From Rapana venosa (taxonomy: Eukaryota; Mollusca; Gastropoda; Neogastropoda; Muricidae), in NCBI GenBank assembly GCA_028751875.1, contig CM054141.1:74491646-74555645 (forward strand): a stretch of 64,000 bases of DNA, given 5' to 3'. This document shows positions 11,099-25,480 of the stretch, piece after piece. The stretch's first letter is position 1; every line of letters begins with the position of its first letter. A program made the translations under genes and the position numbers. Under the pieces are notes generated by a model. That model was given only the letters and a program-made list of their open reading frames with translations, searched no databases and had not been told where the DNA came from.

Positions 11099-11640
11099 TC
11101 AATTCATCTTTGGTTTTTGTACAGAAGCGATCACAAAATTTACGTGAATCTTACAAAGAATCCCGGTATGCTTTGCAAAATGGATCAGGGGCTTTTCAGC
11201 CTGCAACATCGTGTTGGTCGTCTCAAAGACAGGAACAACAGCCTTCAGAAAACTGGCATATGTCAGCATCAGAGGGTCAGACAAGGCATCGAAGATCCTT
11301 TCTTGTCTTCCAGTTCCCAAACATGACACTCCAGATTTCCTTGCTGGTGGCTCCCTGATGCTGCCACTGGTCTGTCTGTTTCCTTTTCTGACCAGCAGAG
11401 CCAGCGACTAGAGTGCTCTCTTTTGTCTGTGCTGCAGGGGTGTGGCAGAAAGAGGTCCTGCAGATGATGAACTGGGAAGCGATTGCTGGCTGCTTGTTTT
11501 TGGTATGCGGTAGGACTGTAATCTTGCATCTATGGCTCTTGATGGCCCAGCAGATTTTCCTTCTTCTTCAAAGAACTGCAGAAGAGGGGTCCAGTTGTCA
11601 ATCGCTCTGAAGCATGTAATGACACCGCATGCAACTGCTT
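11099..11640 (-). pseudogene. hAT-like transposase fragment, copy 1
   Basis: Minus-strand frames read, in order with frame shifts, a TRWLSL-type segment followed by LDNW-like residues (best seen in copy 2), a serine-rich linker, then DALSDPLMLTYASFLKAVVP and NTMLQAEKPLIHF. This order and wording match the C-terminal half of hAT-superfamily transposase-like proteins common in animals, where 'STRWLSL' precedes a 'FLQAEEPLIH' motif. Catalytic residues cannot be judged. Stops and frame shifts make it dead. The cassette duplication starts inside this fragment (about 11,272). Confidence 0.6.
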
Positions 11641-11734
11641 AAAACAATTGAAATTTTTGGGAACGCTATTTCTTGTAAATCGGAAACCAGCCGACTCAAT
11701 CCGAAATTGTCTGGAAGGTTACAGCTATGAATGT

Positions 11735-12045
11735 GGATTAAACAGCAGCGAAAACCATGTGGTCTAACATGCACCTGTAAACAGATGCGGCTACATGAGC
11801 ATAACATGCGGGTCTGTCAGTAAACAAGCGGTCACATGCAGTAAAACAGGGTGCTCACTGTAAACATGCATCTGAATGCAGCAGAAAACAGCGTCGACAT
11901 CCCAATGAAACATGGGTCGACAGCAGCTGAAACATGCGGTTTCTGCATGCAGCTGAAAACTGCTCTACATGCAGCTGGAAAACAATGACGGTTCTGACAT
12001 GCAAAAGAAAATACAGAGTCGACAGGCCGCTGAAACACGAACATA
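11735..12045. repeat. 28-bp array, degraded copy
   Basis: Units share ACATGCAGCTGAAAACAATG with many indels. The cleaner counterpart is at 19,560-19,885 in the second cassette. Confidence 0.75.
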
Positions 12046-12229
12046 TCCTGGAAAGGTCATTGATGGAAACAGCAAATTATTTCAAAGTGCGAGTCTAAAG
12101 CCTTGAAGCAACTTCAATATATTTTTTCAAAAAACAATCCTTTTCACATCTTAACATCTCCGCAACAACTTTTCAGCACACTACAGTTTCACCATCTTAA
12201 CTTCAAATCATGTTTTCGACTCTAAACAC

Positions 12230-15200
12230 CGCTACTGTAAACAGCAAGTCACACAGCCTGACAGTCAGCGCTACTGTAAAACAGCAACACAACAGTGACC
12301 CTGACAGTCAGCGCCACTGTAAACAGCAAACACTACAGTGACTGACAGCACCACTGTAAACAGCACACTACAGTGACCTGAGTCATCGCCACTGTAAACA
12401 GCAACACCTACAGTGACATGCAGCGCATCACTGTAAACAGCAACACTACAGTGATGCAGTTCAGCACCACTGTAAACAGCAAACACTACAGTGACATCAG
12501 CACACTGTAAACAGCAACACTACCCTGAACATGTCAGCACCACTGTAAACAGAACACTACAGTTACAGCGCCACTGTAAACAGCAAACACCACAGTGCCC
12601 TGACAGTCAGCACCACTGTAAACAGCAACACTACAGTGACAGTCAGCGCCACTGTAAACAGCAACACTACAGTGACAGTCAGCAGCCACTGTAAACAGCA
12701 AACACTACAGTGACAGTCAGCACCACTGTAAACAGCAACCCCTACAGTGACAGTCAGCACTACTGTAAACAGCAACACTACAGTAACAGTCAGCGCCACT
12801 GTAAACAGCAACACCACAGTGACAGTCAGCGACCACTGTAAACAGCAACACTACAGTGACAGTCAGCGCCACTGTAAACAGCAACACTACAGTGACAGTC
12901 AGCACCACTGTAAACAGCAACACTACAGTGACAGTCAGCGCCACTGTAAACAGCAACACCACAGTGACCCTGACAGTCAGCGCCACTGTAAACAGCAACC
13001 CCTACAGTGACAGTCAGCACCACTGTAAACAGAAACACTACAGTGACAGTCAGCGCCACTGTAAACAGCAACACTACAGTGCCCCAAGTCAGCCCACTGT
13101 AAACAGCAACACTACAGTGACAGTCAGCCCACTGTAAACAGCAACACTACAGTGACAGTCACGCTACTGTAAAACAGCAACACCACAGTGAACAGTCAGC
13201 GCCACTGTAAACAGCAACACTACAGTGACAGTCAGCGCCACTGTAAACAGCAACACCACAGTGACCCTGACAGTCAGCGCCACTGTAAACAGCAACACTA
13301 CAGTGACAGTCAGCACCTACTGTAAACAGCAACACTACAGTGACAGTCAGCGCCACTGTAAACAGCAACACTACAGTGACCCTGACAGTCAGCGCCACTG
13401 TAAACAGCAACACTACAGTGACAGTCAGCGCCACTGTAAACAGCAACACTACAGTGACAGTCAGCACCACTGTAAACAGCAACACCACAGTGACCCTGAC
13501 AGTCAGCGCCACTGTAAACAGCAACACTACAGTGACAGTCAGCGCCACTGTAAACAGCAACACTACAGTGACAGTCAGCGCCACTGTAAACAGCAACACT
13601 ACATTTGACAGTCAGCACCACTGTAAACAGCAACACCACGTGACATTTCAGCGCCACTGTAAACAGCAACACTACAGTGACAGTCAGCGCCACTGTAAAC
13701 AGCAACACTACAGTGACAGTCAGCGCCACTGTAAACAGCAACACTACAGTGACAGTCAGCGCCACTGTAAACAGCAACACTACAGTGACAATCAGCGCTA
13801 CTGTAAACAGCAACACCACAGTGACAGTCAGCGCCACTGTAAACAGCAACACCACAGTGACAGTCAGCGCTACTGTAAACAGCAACACTACAGTGACAGT
13901 CAGCGCCACTGTAAACAGCAACACTACAGTGACAGTCAGCGCTACTGTAAACAGCAACACCACAGTGACAGTCAGCGCCACTGTAAAACAGCAACCCCTA
14001 CAGTGACAGTCAGCGCCACTGTAAACAGCAACACTACAGTGCCCCAGTCAGCGCCACTGTAAACAGCAACACTACAGTGACAGTCAGCGCCACTGTAAAC
14101 AGCAACACACATGTGACAGTCAGCACCACTGTAAACAGCAACACTACAGTGACAGTCAGCACCACTGTAAACAGCAACACTACAGTGACAGTCAGCACCA
14201 CTGTAAACAGCAACACTACAGTGACAGTCAGCGCCACTGTAAACAGCAACACTACAGTGACACTGACAGTCAGCACCACTGTAAACAGCAACACTACAGT
14301 GACAGTCAGCGCCACTGTAAACAGCAACACTACAGTGACAGTCAGCACCACTGTAAACAGCAACATACGGGACAGTCAGCGCCACTGTAAAACAGCAACA
14401 CTACAGTGACAGTCAGCGCCACTGTAAACAGCAACACTACAGTGACAGTCAGCGCCACTGTAAACAGCAACACCACAGTGACAGTCAGCACCACTGTAAA
14501 CAGCAACACTACAGTGACAGTCAGCGCCACTGTAAACAGCAACACTACAGTGACAGTCAGCGCCACTGTAAACAGCAACACTACAGTGACAGTCAGCGCC
14601 ACTGTAAACAGCAACACCACAGTGACAGTCAGCGCCACTGTAAACAGCAACACTACAGTGACAGTCAGCGCCACTGTAAACAGCAACACTACAGTGACAG
14701 TCAGCACCACTGTAAACAGCAACACTACAGTGACCCTGACAGTCAGCGCCACTGTAAACAGCAACACCACAGTGACAGTCAGCACCACTGTAAACAGCAA
14801 CACTACAGTGACAGTCAGCGCCACTGTAAACAGCAACACCACAGTGACAGTCAGCGCCACTGTAAACAGCAACACTACAGTGACAGTCAGCGCCACTGTA
14901 AACAGCAACACTACAGTGACAGTCAGCACCACTGTAAACAGCAACACTACAGTGACAGTCAGCGCCACTGTAAACAGCAACACTACAGTGACCCTGACAG
15001 TCAGCGCCACTGTAAACAGCAACACTACAGTGACAGTCAGCACCACTGTAAACAGCAACACTACAGTGACAGTCAGCGCCACTGTAAACAGCAACACTAC
15101 AGTGACAGTCAGCGCCACTGTAAACAGCAACACTACAGTGACAGTCAGCGCCACTGTAAACAGCAACACTACAGTGACCCTTGAACAAAAGTGACAGCAG

Positions 15201-17410
15201 CGCACTGTAAACAGCAACACTACAGTGACAGTCAGCACCACTGTAAACAGCAACACTACAGTGACAGTCAGCGCCACTGTAAACAGCAACACTACAGTGA
15301 CAGTCAGCGCCACTGTAAACAGCAACACTACAGTGACCCTGACAGTCAGCGCCACTGTAAACAGCAACACTACAGTGACAGCGCCACTGTAAACAGCAAC
15401 ACTACAGTGACCCTGACAGTCAGCGCCACTGTAAACAGCAACATACAGTGACAGCGCCACTGTAAACAGCAACACTACAGTGACCCTGACAGTCAGCACC
15501 ACTGTAAACAGCAACACTCACAGTGACAGCAGCCACTGTAACAGCAACACCACAGTGACCTAAGACAGTCACCCACTGTAAACAGCAACACTACAGTGAC
15601 AGTCAGCGCCACTGTAAACAGCAACATACAGTGACAGTCAGCGCCACTGTAAACAGCAACACTACAGTGACCCTGACAGTCAGCGCCACTGTAAACAGCA
15701 ACACCACAGTGACAGTCAGCGCTACTGTAAACAGCAACACTACAGTGACAGTCAGCACCACTGTAAACAGCAACACTACAGTGACAGTCAGCGCCACTGT
15801 AAACAGCAACACTACAGTGACAGTCAGCGCCACTGTAAACAGCAACACTACAGTGACAGTCAGCACCACTGTAAACAGCAACACTAAAACCAGTGACAGT
15901 CAGCGCACTGTAAACAGCAACACTACAGTGACAGTCAGCGCCACTGTAAACAGCAACACTACAGTGACCCTGACAGTCAGCCCACTGTAATCAGCAACAC
16001 ATATCAGCTGCCAGTCCAGCAGCCACTGTAAACAGCAACACTACAGTGACAGTCAGCGCCACTGTAAACAGCAACACTACAGTGACAGTCAGCGCCACTG
16101 TAAACAGCAATACTACAGTGACCCTGACAGTCAGCGCCACTGTAAACAGCAACACTACAGTGACCCTGACAGTCAGCGCCACTGTAAACAGCAACACCAC
16201 AGTGACAGTCAGCGCCACTGTAAACAGCAACACTACAGTGACCCTGACAGTCAGCACCACTGTAAACAGCAACACTACAGTGACAGTCAGCACCACTGTA
16301 AACAGCAACACTACAGTGACCCTGACAGTCAGCACCACTGTAAACAGCAACACTACAGTGACAGTCAGCGCCACTGTAAACAGCAACACTACAGTGACAG
16401 TCAGCGCCACTGTAAACAGCAACACTACAGTGACAGTCAGCGCCACTGTAAAACAGCAAGACACTACAGTGACCCTGACAGTCAGCGCCACTGTAAACAG
16501 CAAACACTACAGTGACTCAGCGCACACTGTAAACAGCAAACTACAGTGACAGTCAGCGCCACTGTAAACAGCAACACTACAGTGACCCTGACAGTCAGCA
16601 GCCACTGTAAACAGCAAACCTACAGTGACAGTCAGCCCACTGTTAAACAGCAACACTACAGTGACAGTCACGCCACTGTAAACAGCAACACCTACAGTGC
16701 CCCAAGTCAGCGCCACTGTAAACAGCAACACTACAGTGACAGTCAGCGCCACTGTAAACAGCAACACTACAGTGACAGTCAGCGCCACTGTAAACAGCAA
16801 CACTACAGTGACCCTGACAGTCAGCACCACTGTAAACAGCAACACTACAGTGACAGTCAGCGCCACTGTAAACAGCAACACCACAGTGACAGTCAGCGCC
16901 ACTGTAAACAGCAACACTACAGTGACCCTGACAGTCAGCGCCACTGTAAACAGCAACACTACAGTGACAGTCAGCTCCACTGTAAACAGCAACACCTACA
17001 GTGACAGTCACGCACTGTAAACAGCAACACTACAGTGACAGTCACGTCACTGTAAACAGCAACACTACAGTGACAGTCAGCGCCACTGTAAACAGCAACA
17101 CTACAGTGACAGTCAGCACCACTGTAAACAGCAACACCTACAGTGACAAGTCAGCACCACTGTAAACAGCAACACCACAGTGACAGTCAGCGCCACTGTA
17201 AACAGCAACAACAGTGGACAGTCAGCACCACTGTAAACAGTAACACTACAGTGACAGTCAGCCCCTACTGTAAACAGCAACATTTACAGTGACAGTCAGC
17301 ACACTGTAAACAGCAACACTACAGTGCCCTGAAGTCAGCACCACTGTAAACAGCAACACCACGTGACAGTCAGCACCACTGTAAACAGCAACCCCCTACC
17401 GGTGACATTG
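12230..17410. repeat. 36-bp satellite array A, block 1
   Basis: Roughly 140 head-to-tail units (length divided by unit size) of a 36-bp monomer containing GACAGTCAGCGCCACTGTAA and ACAGCAACACTACAGT. A 42-bp form adds CCCTGA within the GTGACAGTC part. Common variants are GCGCC/GCACC/GCGCT and ACTACAG/ACCACAG. Each unit holds the inverted repeat CACTGTA ... TACAGTG with an 11-nt loop, and the forkhead-type word GTAAACA. Units are nearly perfect at 13.2-17.0 kb and degraded at the edges. Because 36 and 42 are multiples of three, four of six frames stay open for long distances (TVTVSATVNSNT on the plus strand). I do not call these as genes. Confidence 0.95.
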
Positions 17411-17449
17411 CCCCAGCTCTGTAAACGAGAACTCAGTCTTACTGATCCC

Positions 17450-19010
17450 GTTCTGCCCACTGCACACACACCAACCTCAACTGACCACTTACATCACAAC
17501 CTACAGTACATCTGACCACTAAATCAGAACACTCTACATCACCACGTAAACACACACCGGACACATCACACCACTGACCAACATACATGACACAGCGCCA
17601 CTATAAAACCACCACTCAACCTGGTCCAATTACCTCATCTTCCACATCACACACATGCCACTGCTCCATTCTCCCCTCCACACTCACCACACTCCACTGA
17701 CCTACATACATCACACCTCCACACTCCACTGAAAACCACATACATCACCTCCACTCACACACTCCACTGACCACATACATCACAACTCCACACTACATAC
17801 ATCACACCTCCACTGACTACATACCATACATCAACCTCCACATCACCACACTCCACTGACTACATACATCACACTCCACATCCACTGACTACATACATCA
17901 CCCTCCACACTCCACTGACCACATACATCACACCTCCACACTCCACTGACCACATACATCACACCTCCACACCCCACTGACCACATACATCACAACTCCA
18001 CACTCCACTGACCACATAACCACATACACCACATCACCACACTCCACTGCCCACATACATCCACCTCCACACTCCACTGACCACATACATCACACCTCCC
18101 ACTCCACTGACCACATACATCACACCTCCACATCACCACACTCCACTGACCACATAACCACAACACCCACATCCCACACTCCACTGACCACATACACCAC
18201 ACATCCACTGACCACATCACCACACTCCACTGACCACATACCACATCACACCATCCACATCCACCACACTCCACTGACCACATAAAATCACACCTCCATC
18301 ACATCCACACTCCACTGACCACATACATCACACCTCCACCCACACAATATCCACATACATCACCCTCCACATCCACATACCACTACCACTACATCACACC
18401 TCCACATCACCCACCCCTCCACATACACCACACTCCACTGACCACATACATCACACCTCCACATCACCACACTACCACTGACTACATACATCACACCTCC
18501 ACATCACCACACCCCCTGACCACATACATCACACCTCCACACCCATGCCACATACACACACTCCACTTCACCACACTCACACATACATCACACCTCCACA
18601 TAAACCACACTCCACTGACTACATACACTCACACCTCCCACACCCACTGACTACATACTTTCAACCTCCACTGACCACATACATCACACCTCCACACTCC
18701 ACTGACCACTACATCACACCTCCACATCACCACACTCCACTGACCACAATACCACATACATCACACCACACTCCACTGACTACATATCCACATACATCAC
18801 ACTCCACACTCCACTGACTACATTAACCACATACATCACACCTCCACTCACACTCCACTGACTACATAACCACATACATCACACCTCCATCACCACACTC
18901 CACTGACCAAATATCCACATACATCACACCACACCCACCACACTCCACTGACCACATATCCACATCACAACCTCCACACACCACAGCTCCTGACACAGCC
19001 CACACCACAC
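17450..19010. repeat. satellite array B, block 1
   Basis: Units of about 33-45 bp are built from CACTCCACTGACCACATACA and TCACACCTCCACATCAC with irregular spacing. The sequence is nearly devoid of G on this strand. It follows array A in both cassettes. Confidence 0.9.
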
Positions 19011-19050
19011 TAACCTCCACAGTACCGCACATTTTAACACACACACCCCC
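19011..19050. repeat. single remnant of array C
   Basis: CCTCCACAGTACCGCACATT followed by TTAACACACAC resembles one unit of the 40-bp array at 26.8-27.6 kb. Cassette 1 therefore ends with about one C unit, cassette 2 with many. Confidence 0.55.
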
Positions 19051-19059
19051 ACCAGCTAA

Positions 19060-19445
19060 GGGTCAGACAAGGCATCAGAATCCTTCTTGTCTTCCAGTTC
19101 CCAACATGACACCAGATTTCCTTGCTGGTGGCTCCTGATGCTGCATGGTCTGTCTGTTTCCTTTTCTGACAGCAGAGCAGCGACTAGAGTGCTCTCTTTT
19201 GTCTGTGCTGCAGGGGTGTGGCGGAAAGAGGTCCTGCAGATGATGAACTGGGAAGCGATTGCTGGCTGCTTGTTTTTGGTATGCGGTAGGACTGTAATCT
19301 TGCATCTATGGCTCTTGATGGCCCAGCAGATTTTCCTTCTTCTTCAAAGAACTGCAGAAGAGGGGTCCAGTTGTCAATCAGCCTCTGAAGACACTGTCCT
19401 AATGACAGCCAGCATGTGCAGACATGCTTCAAAATCTTTCTCATA
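19060..19445 (-). pseudogene. hAT-like transposase fragment, copy 2
   Basis: Near-identical in most of its length to 11,272-11,640. The minus strand reads CTCWLSLGQCLQRLIDNWTP, a serine-rich linker, then frame-shifted remains. It lacks the DALSDP-to-PLIHF part that copy 1 keeps, because the duplication breakpoint lies inside the fragment. Confidence 0.6.
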
Positions 19446-19559
19446 ATTTAAAAAATTTTTGGGAAACTGCAATATTTTCTTGTAAATCGGAAAACCGGAA
19501 CCGAGATTCGAATCCGGAAGAATTCCGGAAAATCTGGAAGGGTTGACAGCTATGAATGT

Positions 19560-19885
19560 GGATCTGACATGCAGCTGAAAACAATGCGGGTCTAACATGC
19601 AGCTGAAAACAATGCGGGTCTAACATGCAGCAGAAAACAATGCGGGTCTGACATGCAGCTGAAAACAATGCGGGTCTGACATGCAGCTGAAAACAATGCG
19701 GGTCTGACATGCAGCTGAAAACAATGCGGGTCTGACATGCAGCTGAAAACAATGCGGGTCTGACATGCAGCTGAAAACAATGCGGGTCTGACATGCAGCT
19801 GAAAACAATGCGGGTCTGACATGCAGCTGAAAACAATGCGGGTCTGACATGCAGCTGAAAACAATGCGGGTCTGACATGCAAAAG
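19560..19885. repeat. 28-bp array, clean copy
   Basis: About 11-12 nearly identical 28-bp units (ACATGCAGCTGAAAACAATG plus CGGGTCTG). The last unit ends in GCAAAAGAAAATACAGAGTC, as in the degraded copy at about 12,000-12,018. Confidence 0.95.
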
Positions 19886-20150
19886 AAAATACAGAGTCGA
19901 CAGGCCGGGCAAAACTCACTGAACGATATCCATGGAGGGTCATCTGAGAAAAAGCATCAATTGAGTGTCAATGTTGTCCGAGTCATAAGCCTTGACAGCA
20001 TTACCTTCAATATAATTATTTTCACTATAATTATTTTCAACACATCTATCTTCATCATCTTTAACATCTCCGTCTTCAACATATCTATTTCCAGCATCAC
20101 TATCATCATTTTCACCACTTTAAACTTCAAACACTACATGTGACCTCTCA
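19886..20150. other. link between 28-bp array and array A, copy 2
   Basis: An AT-rich segment with repeated TTCAACATATCTA and TTTAACATCTCCG words. A degraded version stands at about 12,020-12,225 in cassette 1. No gene is seen. Confidence 0.6.
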
Positions 20151-23100
20151 GCACGCACTGTAAACAGCAACACAACAGTGACCCTGACAGTCAGCACCAC
20201 TGTAAACAGCAACACTACAGTGACCCTGACAGTCAGCGCCACTGTAAACAGCAACACTACAGTGACAGTCAGCACCACTGTAAACAGCAACACTACAGTG
20301 ACAGTCAGCGCCACTGTAAACAGCAACACTACAGTGACAGTCAGCGCCACTGTAAACAGCAACACTACAGTGACAGTCAGCGCCACTGTAAACAGCAACA
20401 CCACAGTGACCCTGACAGTCAGCACCACTGTAAACAGCAACACTACAGTGACAGTCAGCACCACTGTAAACAGCAACACTACAGTGACAGTCAGCACCAC
20501 TGTAAACAGCAACACTACAGTGACAGTCAGCACCACTGTAAACAGCAACACTACAGTGACAGTCAGCACCACTGTAAACAGCAACACTACAGTGACAGTC
20601 AGCGCCACTGTAAACAGCAACACTACAGTGACGTCAGCGCCACTGTAAACAGCAACACCACAGTGAACAGTCAGCGCCACTGTAAACAGCAACACACAGT
20701 GACAGGTCAGCCCACTGTAAACAGCAACACTACGTGACAGTCAGGCACTGAAACAGCAACTACAGTGACAGTCAGCGCCACTGTAAACAGCAACACATCA
20801 GTAGTGACAGTCAGCGCCCCTGTAAACAGCAAACCTACAGTGACCTGAGTCAGCCCCTGTAAACAGCAACACTACAGTGACAGTCAGCCCACTGTAAACA
20901 GCAACACTACAGTGACAGTCAGCGCCACTGTAAACAGCAACACTACAGTGACCTGACAGTCAGCGCACTGTAAACAGCAACACTACAGTTGACAGTCAGC
21001 ACACTGTAACAGCAACCTACAGTGACAGTCAGCAGCCACTGTAAACAGCAACACCACAGTGACAGTCAGCACCACTGTAAACAGCAACACTACAGTGACA
21101 GTACGCAACTGTAAACAGCAACACACAGTGACAGTCAGCACCACTGTAAACAGCAACACTACAGTGACAGTCAGCAGCCACTGTAAACAGCAACATCACA
21201 GTGACAGTCAGCGCACTGTAAACAGCAACACTACAGTGACGTCAGCGCCACTGTAAACAGCAACACTACATGCCTGACAGTCAGCACCACTGTAAACAGC
21301 AACACCTACAGTGACAGTCAGCGCACTGTAAACAGCAACACATACAGTGACACACTGACAGTCAGCCCATGTAAACAGCAAACCACAGTGACAGTCAGCA
21401 CACTGTAAACAGCAACACACAGTGACAGTCAGCCCACTGTAAACAGCAACACTCAGTGACGTCAGCCCACTGTAAACAGCAACACAGTGTGACAGTCAGC
21501 CACTGTAAACAGCAACATCAGTGACAGTCAGCACCACTGTAAACAGCAACACTACAGTGACAGTCAGCCACTGTAAACAGCAACACTACAGTGACAGTCC
21601 AGCCACTGTAACGCAACACTACAGTGACAGTCAGCCACTGTAAACAGCAACATCTACAGTGACTAACGACAGTCAGCACCACTGTAAACAGCAACACTAC
21701 AGTGACAGTCAGCGCCACTGTAAACAGCAACACTACAGTGACCGCAGTCAGACCACTGTAAACAGCAACACTACAGTGACAGTCAGCCCACTGTAAACAG
21801 CAACACTACAGTGCAGCAGTCAGCACCACTGTAAACAGCAACACTACAGTGACAGTCAGCGCCACTGTAAACAGCAACACACAGTGACAGTCAGCGCCAC
21901 TGTAAACAGCAACACTACAGTGAGACAGTCAGCACCACTGTAAACAGCAACACTACATGCCTGACAGTCAGCGCCACTGTAAACAGCAACACTACAGTGA
22001 CAGTCAGCGCCACTGTAAACAGCAACACTACAGTGACAGTCAGCGCCACTGTAAACAGCAACACTACAGTGACAGTCAGCGCCACTGTAAACAGCAACAC
22101 TACAGTGACAGTCAGCGCCACTGTAAACAGCAACACCACAGTGACAGTCAGCGCCACTGTAAACAGCAACACCACAGTGACAGTCAGCACCACTGTAAAC
22201 AGCAACACTACAGTGACAGTCAGCGCCACTGTAAACAGCAACACTACAGTGACAGTCAGCCCACTGTAAACAGCAACATACAGTGTGACAGTCAGCGCCA
22301 CTGTAAACAGCAAACACTACAGTGACAGTCAGCCCACTGTAAACAGCAACACTACAGTGACAGTCAGCGCCACTGTAAACAGCAACACTACAGTGACAGT
22401 CAGCGCCACTGTAAACAGCAACACTACAGTGACAGTCAGCGCCACTGTAAACAGCAACACTACAGTGACAGTCAGCACCACTGTAAACAGCAACACCTAC
22501 AGTGACAGTCAGCGCCACTGTAAACAGAAACCCACTACAGTGACACCCTGTACCAAGTGCAGCAGCCACTGTAAACAGCAACACTACAGTGACAGTCAGC
22601 CCACTGTAAACAGCAACACTACAGTGACAGTCAGCACCACTGTAAACAGCAACACACGTGACAGTCGAGCCACTGTAACAGCACACCAGTGACAGTCAGC
22701 CACTGTAAACAGCAACACTACAGTGACAGTCAGCGCCACTGTAAACAGCAACACTACTGATGACAGTCAGCGCCACTGTAAACAGCACACACAGTGACAG
22801 TCAGCCCACTGTAAACAGCAACACACGTGACAGTCAGCACCACTGTAAACAGCAACACTACAGTGACAGTCAGCGCCACTGTAAACAGCAACACTACAGT
22901 GACAGTCAGCGCCACTGTAAACAGCAACCAAGACAGTACAAAAAGCAACATCAGTGACAGTCAGCGCCACTGTAAACGCAACACACAGTGACAGTCAGCC
23001 ACTGTAAACAGCAACATACAGTGACAGTCAGCACCACTGTAAACAGCAACACCTACAGTGACAGTCAGACCACTGTAACAGCACACTACAGTGACAGCGC

Positions 23101-25480
23101 CACTGTAAACAGCAACACTACAGTGACAAGTCAGCGACCACTGTAAACAGCAACACTACAGTGACAGTCAGCCCACTGTAAACAGCAACACTACAGTGAC
23201 TGACAGTCAGCGCCACTGTAAACAGCAACACTACAGTGACAGTCAGCCCACTGTAAACAGCAACACTACAGTGACCTGACAGTCAGCCATGTAAACGCAA
23301 ACACATGACAGCGCACTGAAACAGCAACACTACAGTGACAGTCAGCGCCACTGTAAACAGCAACACTACAGTGACAGTCAGCGCCACTGTAAACAGCAAC
23401 ACTACAGTGACAGTCAGCGCCACTGTAAACAGCAACACTACATTGACAGTCAGCGCCACTGTAAACAGCAACACTACAGTGACAGTCAGCGCCACTGTAA
23501 ACAGCAACACTCTACAGTGCCTGAAACAGTACACAGACAGCCCACTGTAAACAGCAACACTACAGTGACAGTCAGCGCCACTGTAAACAGCAACACTACA
23601 GTGACAGTCAGCGCCACTGTAAACAGCAACACTACAGTGACAGTCAGTACAGCACACTACAGTAAACAGCACACAAACACAACCAGTGACAGTCAGCGCC
23701 ACTGTAAACAGCAACACTACAGTGACCCTGACAGTCAGCACCACTGTAAACAGCAACACTACAGTGACAGTCAGCGCCACTGTAAACAGCAACACTACAG
23801 TGACAGTCAGCGCCACTGTAAACAGCAACACTACAGTGACAGTCAGCGCCACTGTAAACAGCAACCTACAGTGACGCAGCCACTGTAAACAGCAACACTA
23901 CAGTGACAGTCAGCGCCACTGTAAACAGCAACACTACAGTGACAGTCAGCGCCACTGTAAACAGCAACACTACAGTGACAGTCAGCGCCACTGTAAACAG
24001 CAACACTACAGTGACAGTCAGCCCACTGTAAACAGCAACACTACAGACCTGACAGTCAGCGCCACTGTAAACAGCAACACTACAGTGATCAGTCAGCACC
24101 ACTGTAAACAGCAACACTACAGTGACAGTCAGCGCCACTGTAAACAGCAACACTACAGTGACAGTCAGCCACTGTAAACAGAACATACAGTGACAGTCAG
24201 CGCCACTGTAAACAGCAACACTACAGTGACAGTCAGCCCACTGTAAACAGCAACACTACAGTGACAGTCAGCGCCACTGTAAACAGCAACACACAGTGAC
24301 AGTCAGCCCACTGTAACAGCAACACTACAGTGCGCAGCCACTGTAAACAGCAACACTACAGTGACAGTCAGCCCACTGTAAACAGCAACACACAGTGACA
24401 GTCAGCACCACTGTAAACAGCAACACTACAGTGTGACAGTCAGCACACTGTAAACAGCAACACTACAGTGACAGTCAGCACCACTGTAACAGAAACATAC
24501 AGTACAGCACCACTGTAACAGCAACACTACAGTGACAGTCAGCGCCACTGTAAACAGCAACACTACAGTGACCCATGAAACAGACAATGCAGTCACCACT
24601 GTAAACAGCAACACTACAGTGACAGTCAGCGCCACTGTAAACAGCAACACTACAGTGACAGTCAGCCACTGTAAACAGCAACACTACAGTGACAGTCAGC
24701 GCCACTGTAAACAGCAACACTACAGTGACAGTCAGCGCCACTGTAAACAGCAACACTACAGTGACAGTCAGCGCCACTGTAAACAGCAACACCACAGTGA
24801 CAGTCAGCCCACTGTAAACAGCAACACTACAGTGACAGTCAGCGCCACTGTAAACAGCAACACTACAGTGACATCAGCACCCACTGAAACTAGCAAACAC
24901 TACCAGTGACCACTGTAACAGCAACACTCAGTACAGTCACCAAACAACAACAGTGACGTCAGCACCACTGTAACACATACATCACAGTACAGTCAGCCAC
25001 TGTAAACAGCAACACACACAGTGACACAGTCAGCCCACTGTAAACAGCAACACTACAGTGACAGTCAGCGCCACTGTAAACAGCATACATCACCACTAAC
25101 CACACGTGACCAGTCAGCCCACGAACATCCTGACCACAGTGAGACATCATCAGCACTGAAACAGCAACACTCGTGACAGTCAGCGCCACTGTAACAGCAA
25201 CACTACATGACCCTGAACAGTCAGCGCCACTGTAAACAGCAACATACAGTGAAGTCACACCACTGTAACAGCACATCAGTGACAGTCAGCCCACTGTAAA
25301 CAGCAACACTACAGTGACACAGTCACGACCACTGTAAACAGCAACACTACGTGACAGTCACCACTGTAAACGCAACACAGTGACACATCAGCCCACTTAA
25401 CAGCACACTACTGCCCTGACAGTCAGCATCATGTAACAGCACACACATGACGTCACCACGTAAACAGCAACACTCCACTG
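20150..25480. repeat. 36-bp satellite array A, block 2
   Basis: Same monomers as block 1 (CAGTCAGCGCCACTGTAAAC core), about 5.3 kb. Clean runs (20,170-20,690, 21,960-22,500, 23,330-23,520, 23,690-24,000) alternate with stretches full of single-base losses. From about 24.9 kb it decays and grades into array B. Confidence 0.95.

Noticed and set aside
13310..15517. Long open frames (up to 391 codons) on both strands in the 36-bp array
   Set aside because: Unit lengths of 36 and 42 bp keep frames open automatically. Four of six frames are open, none has a convincing start, signal peptide or unique domain, and degraded units break all of them.
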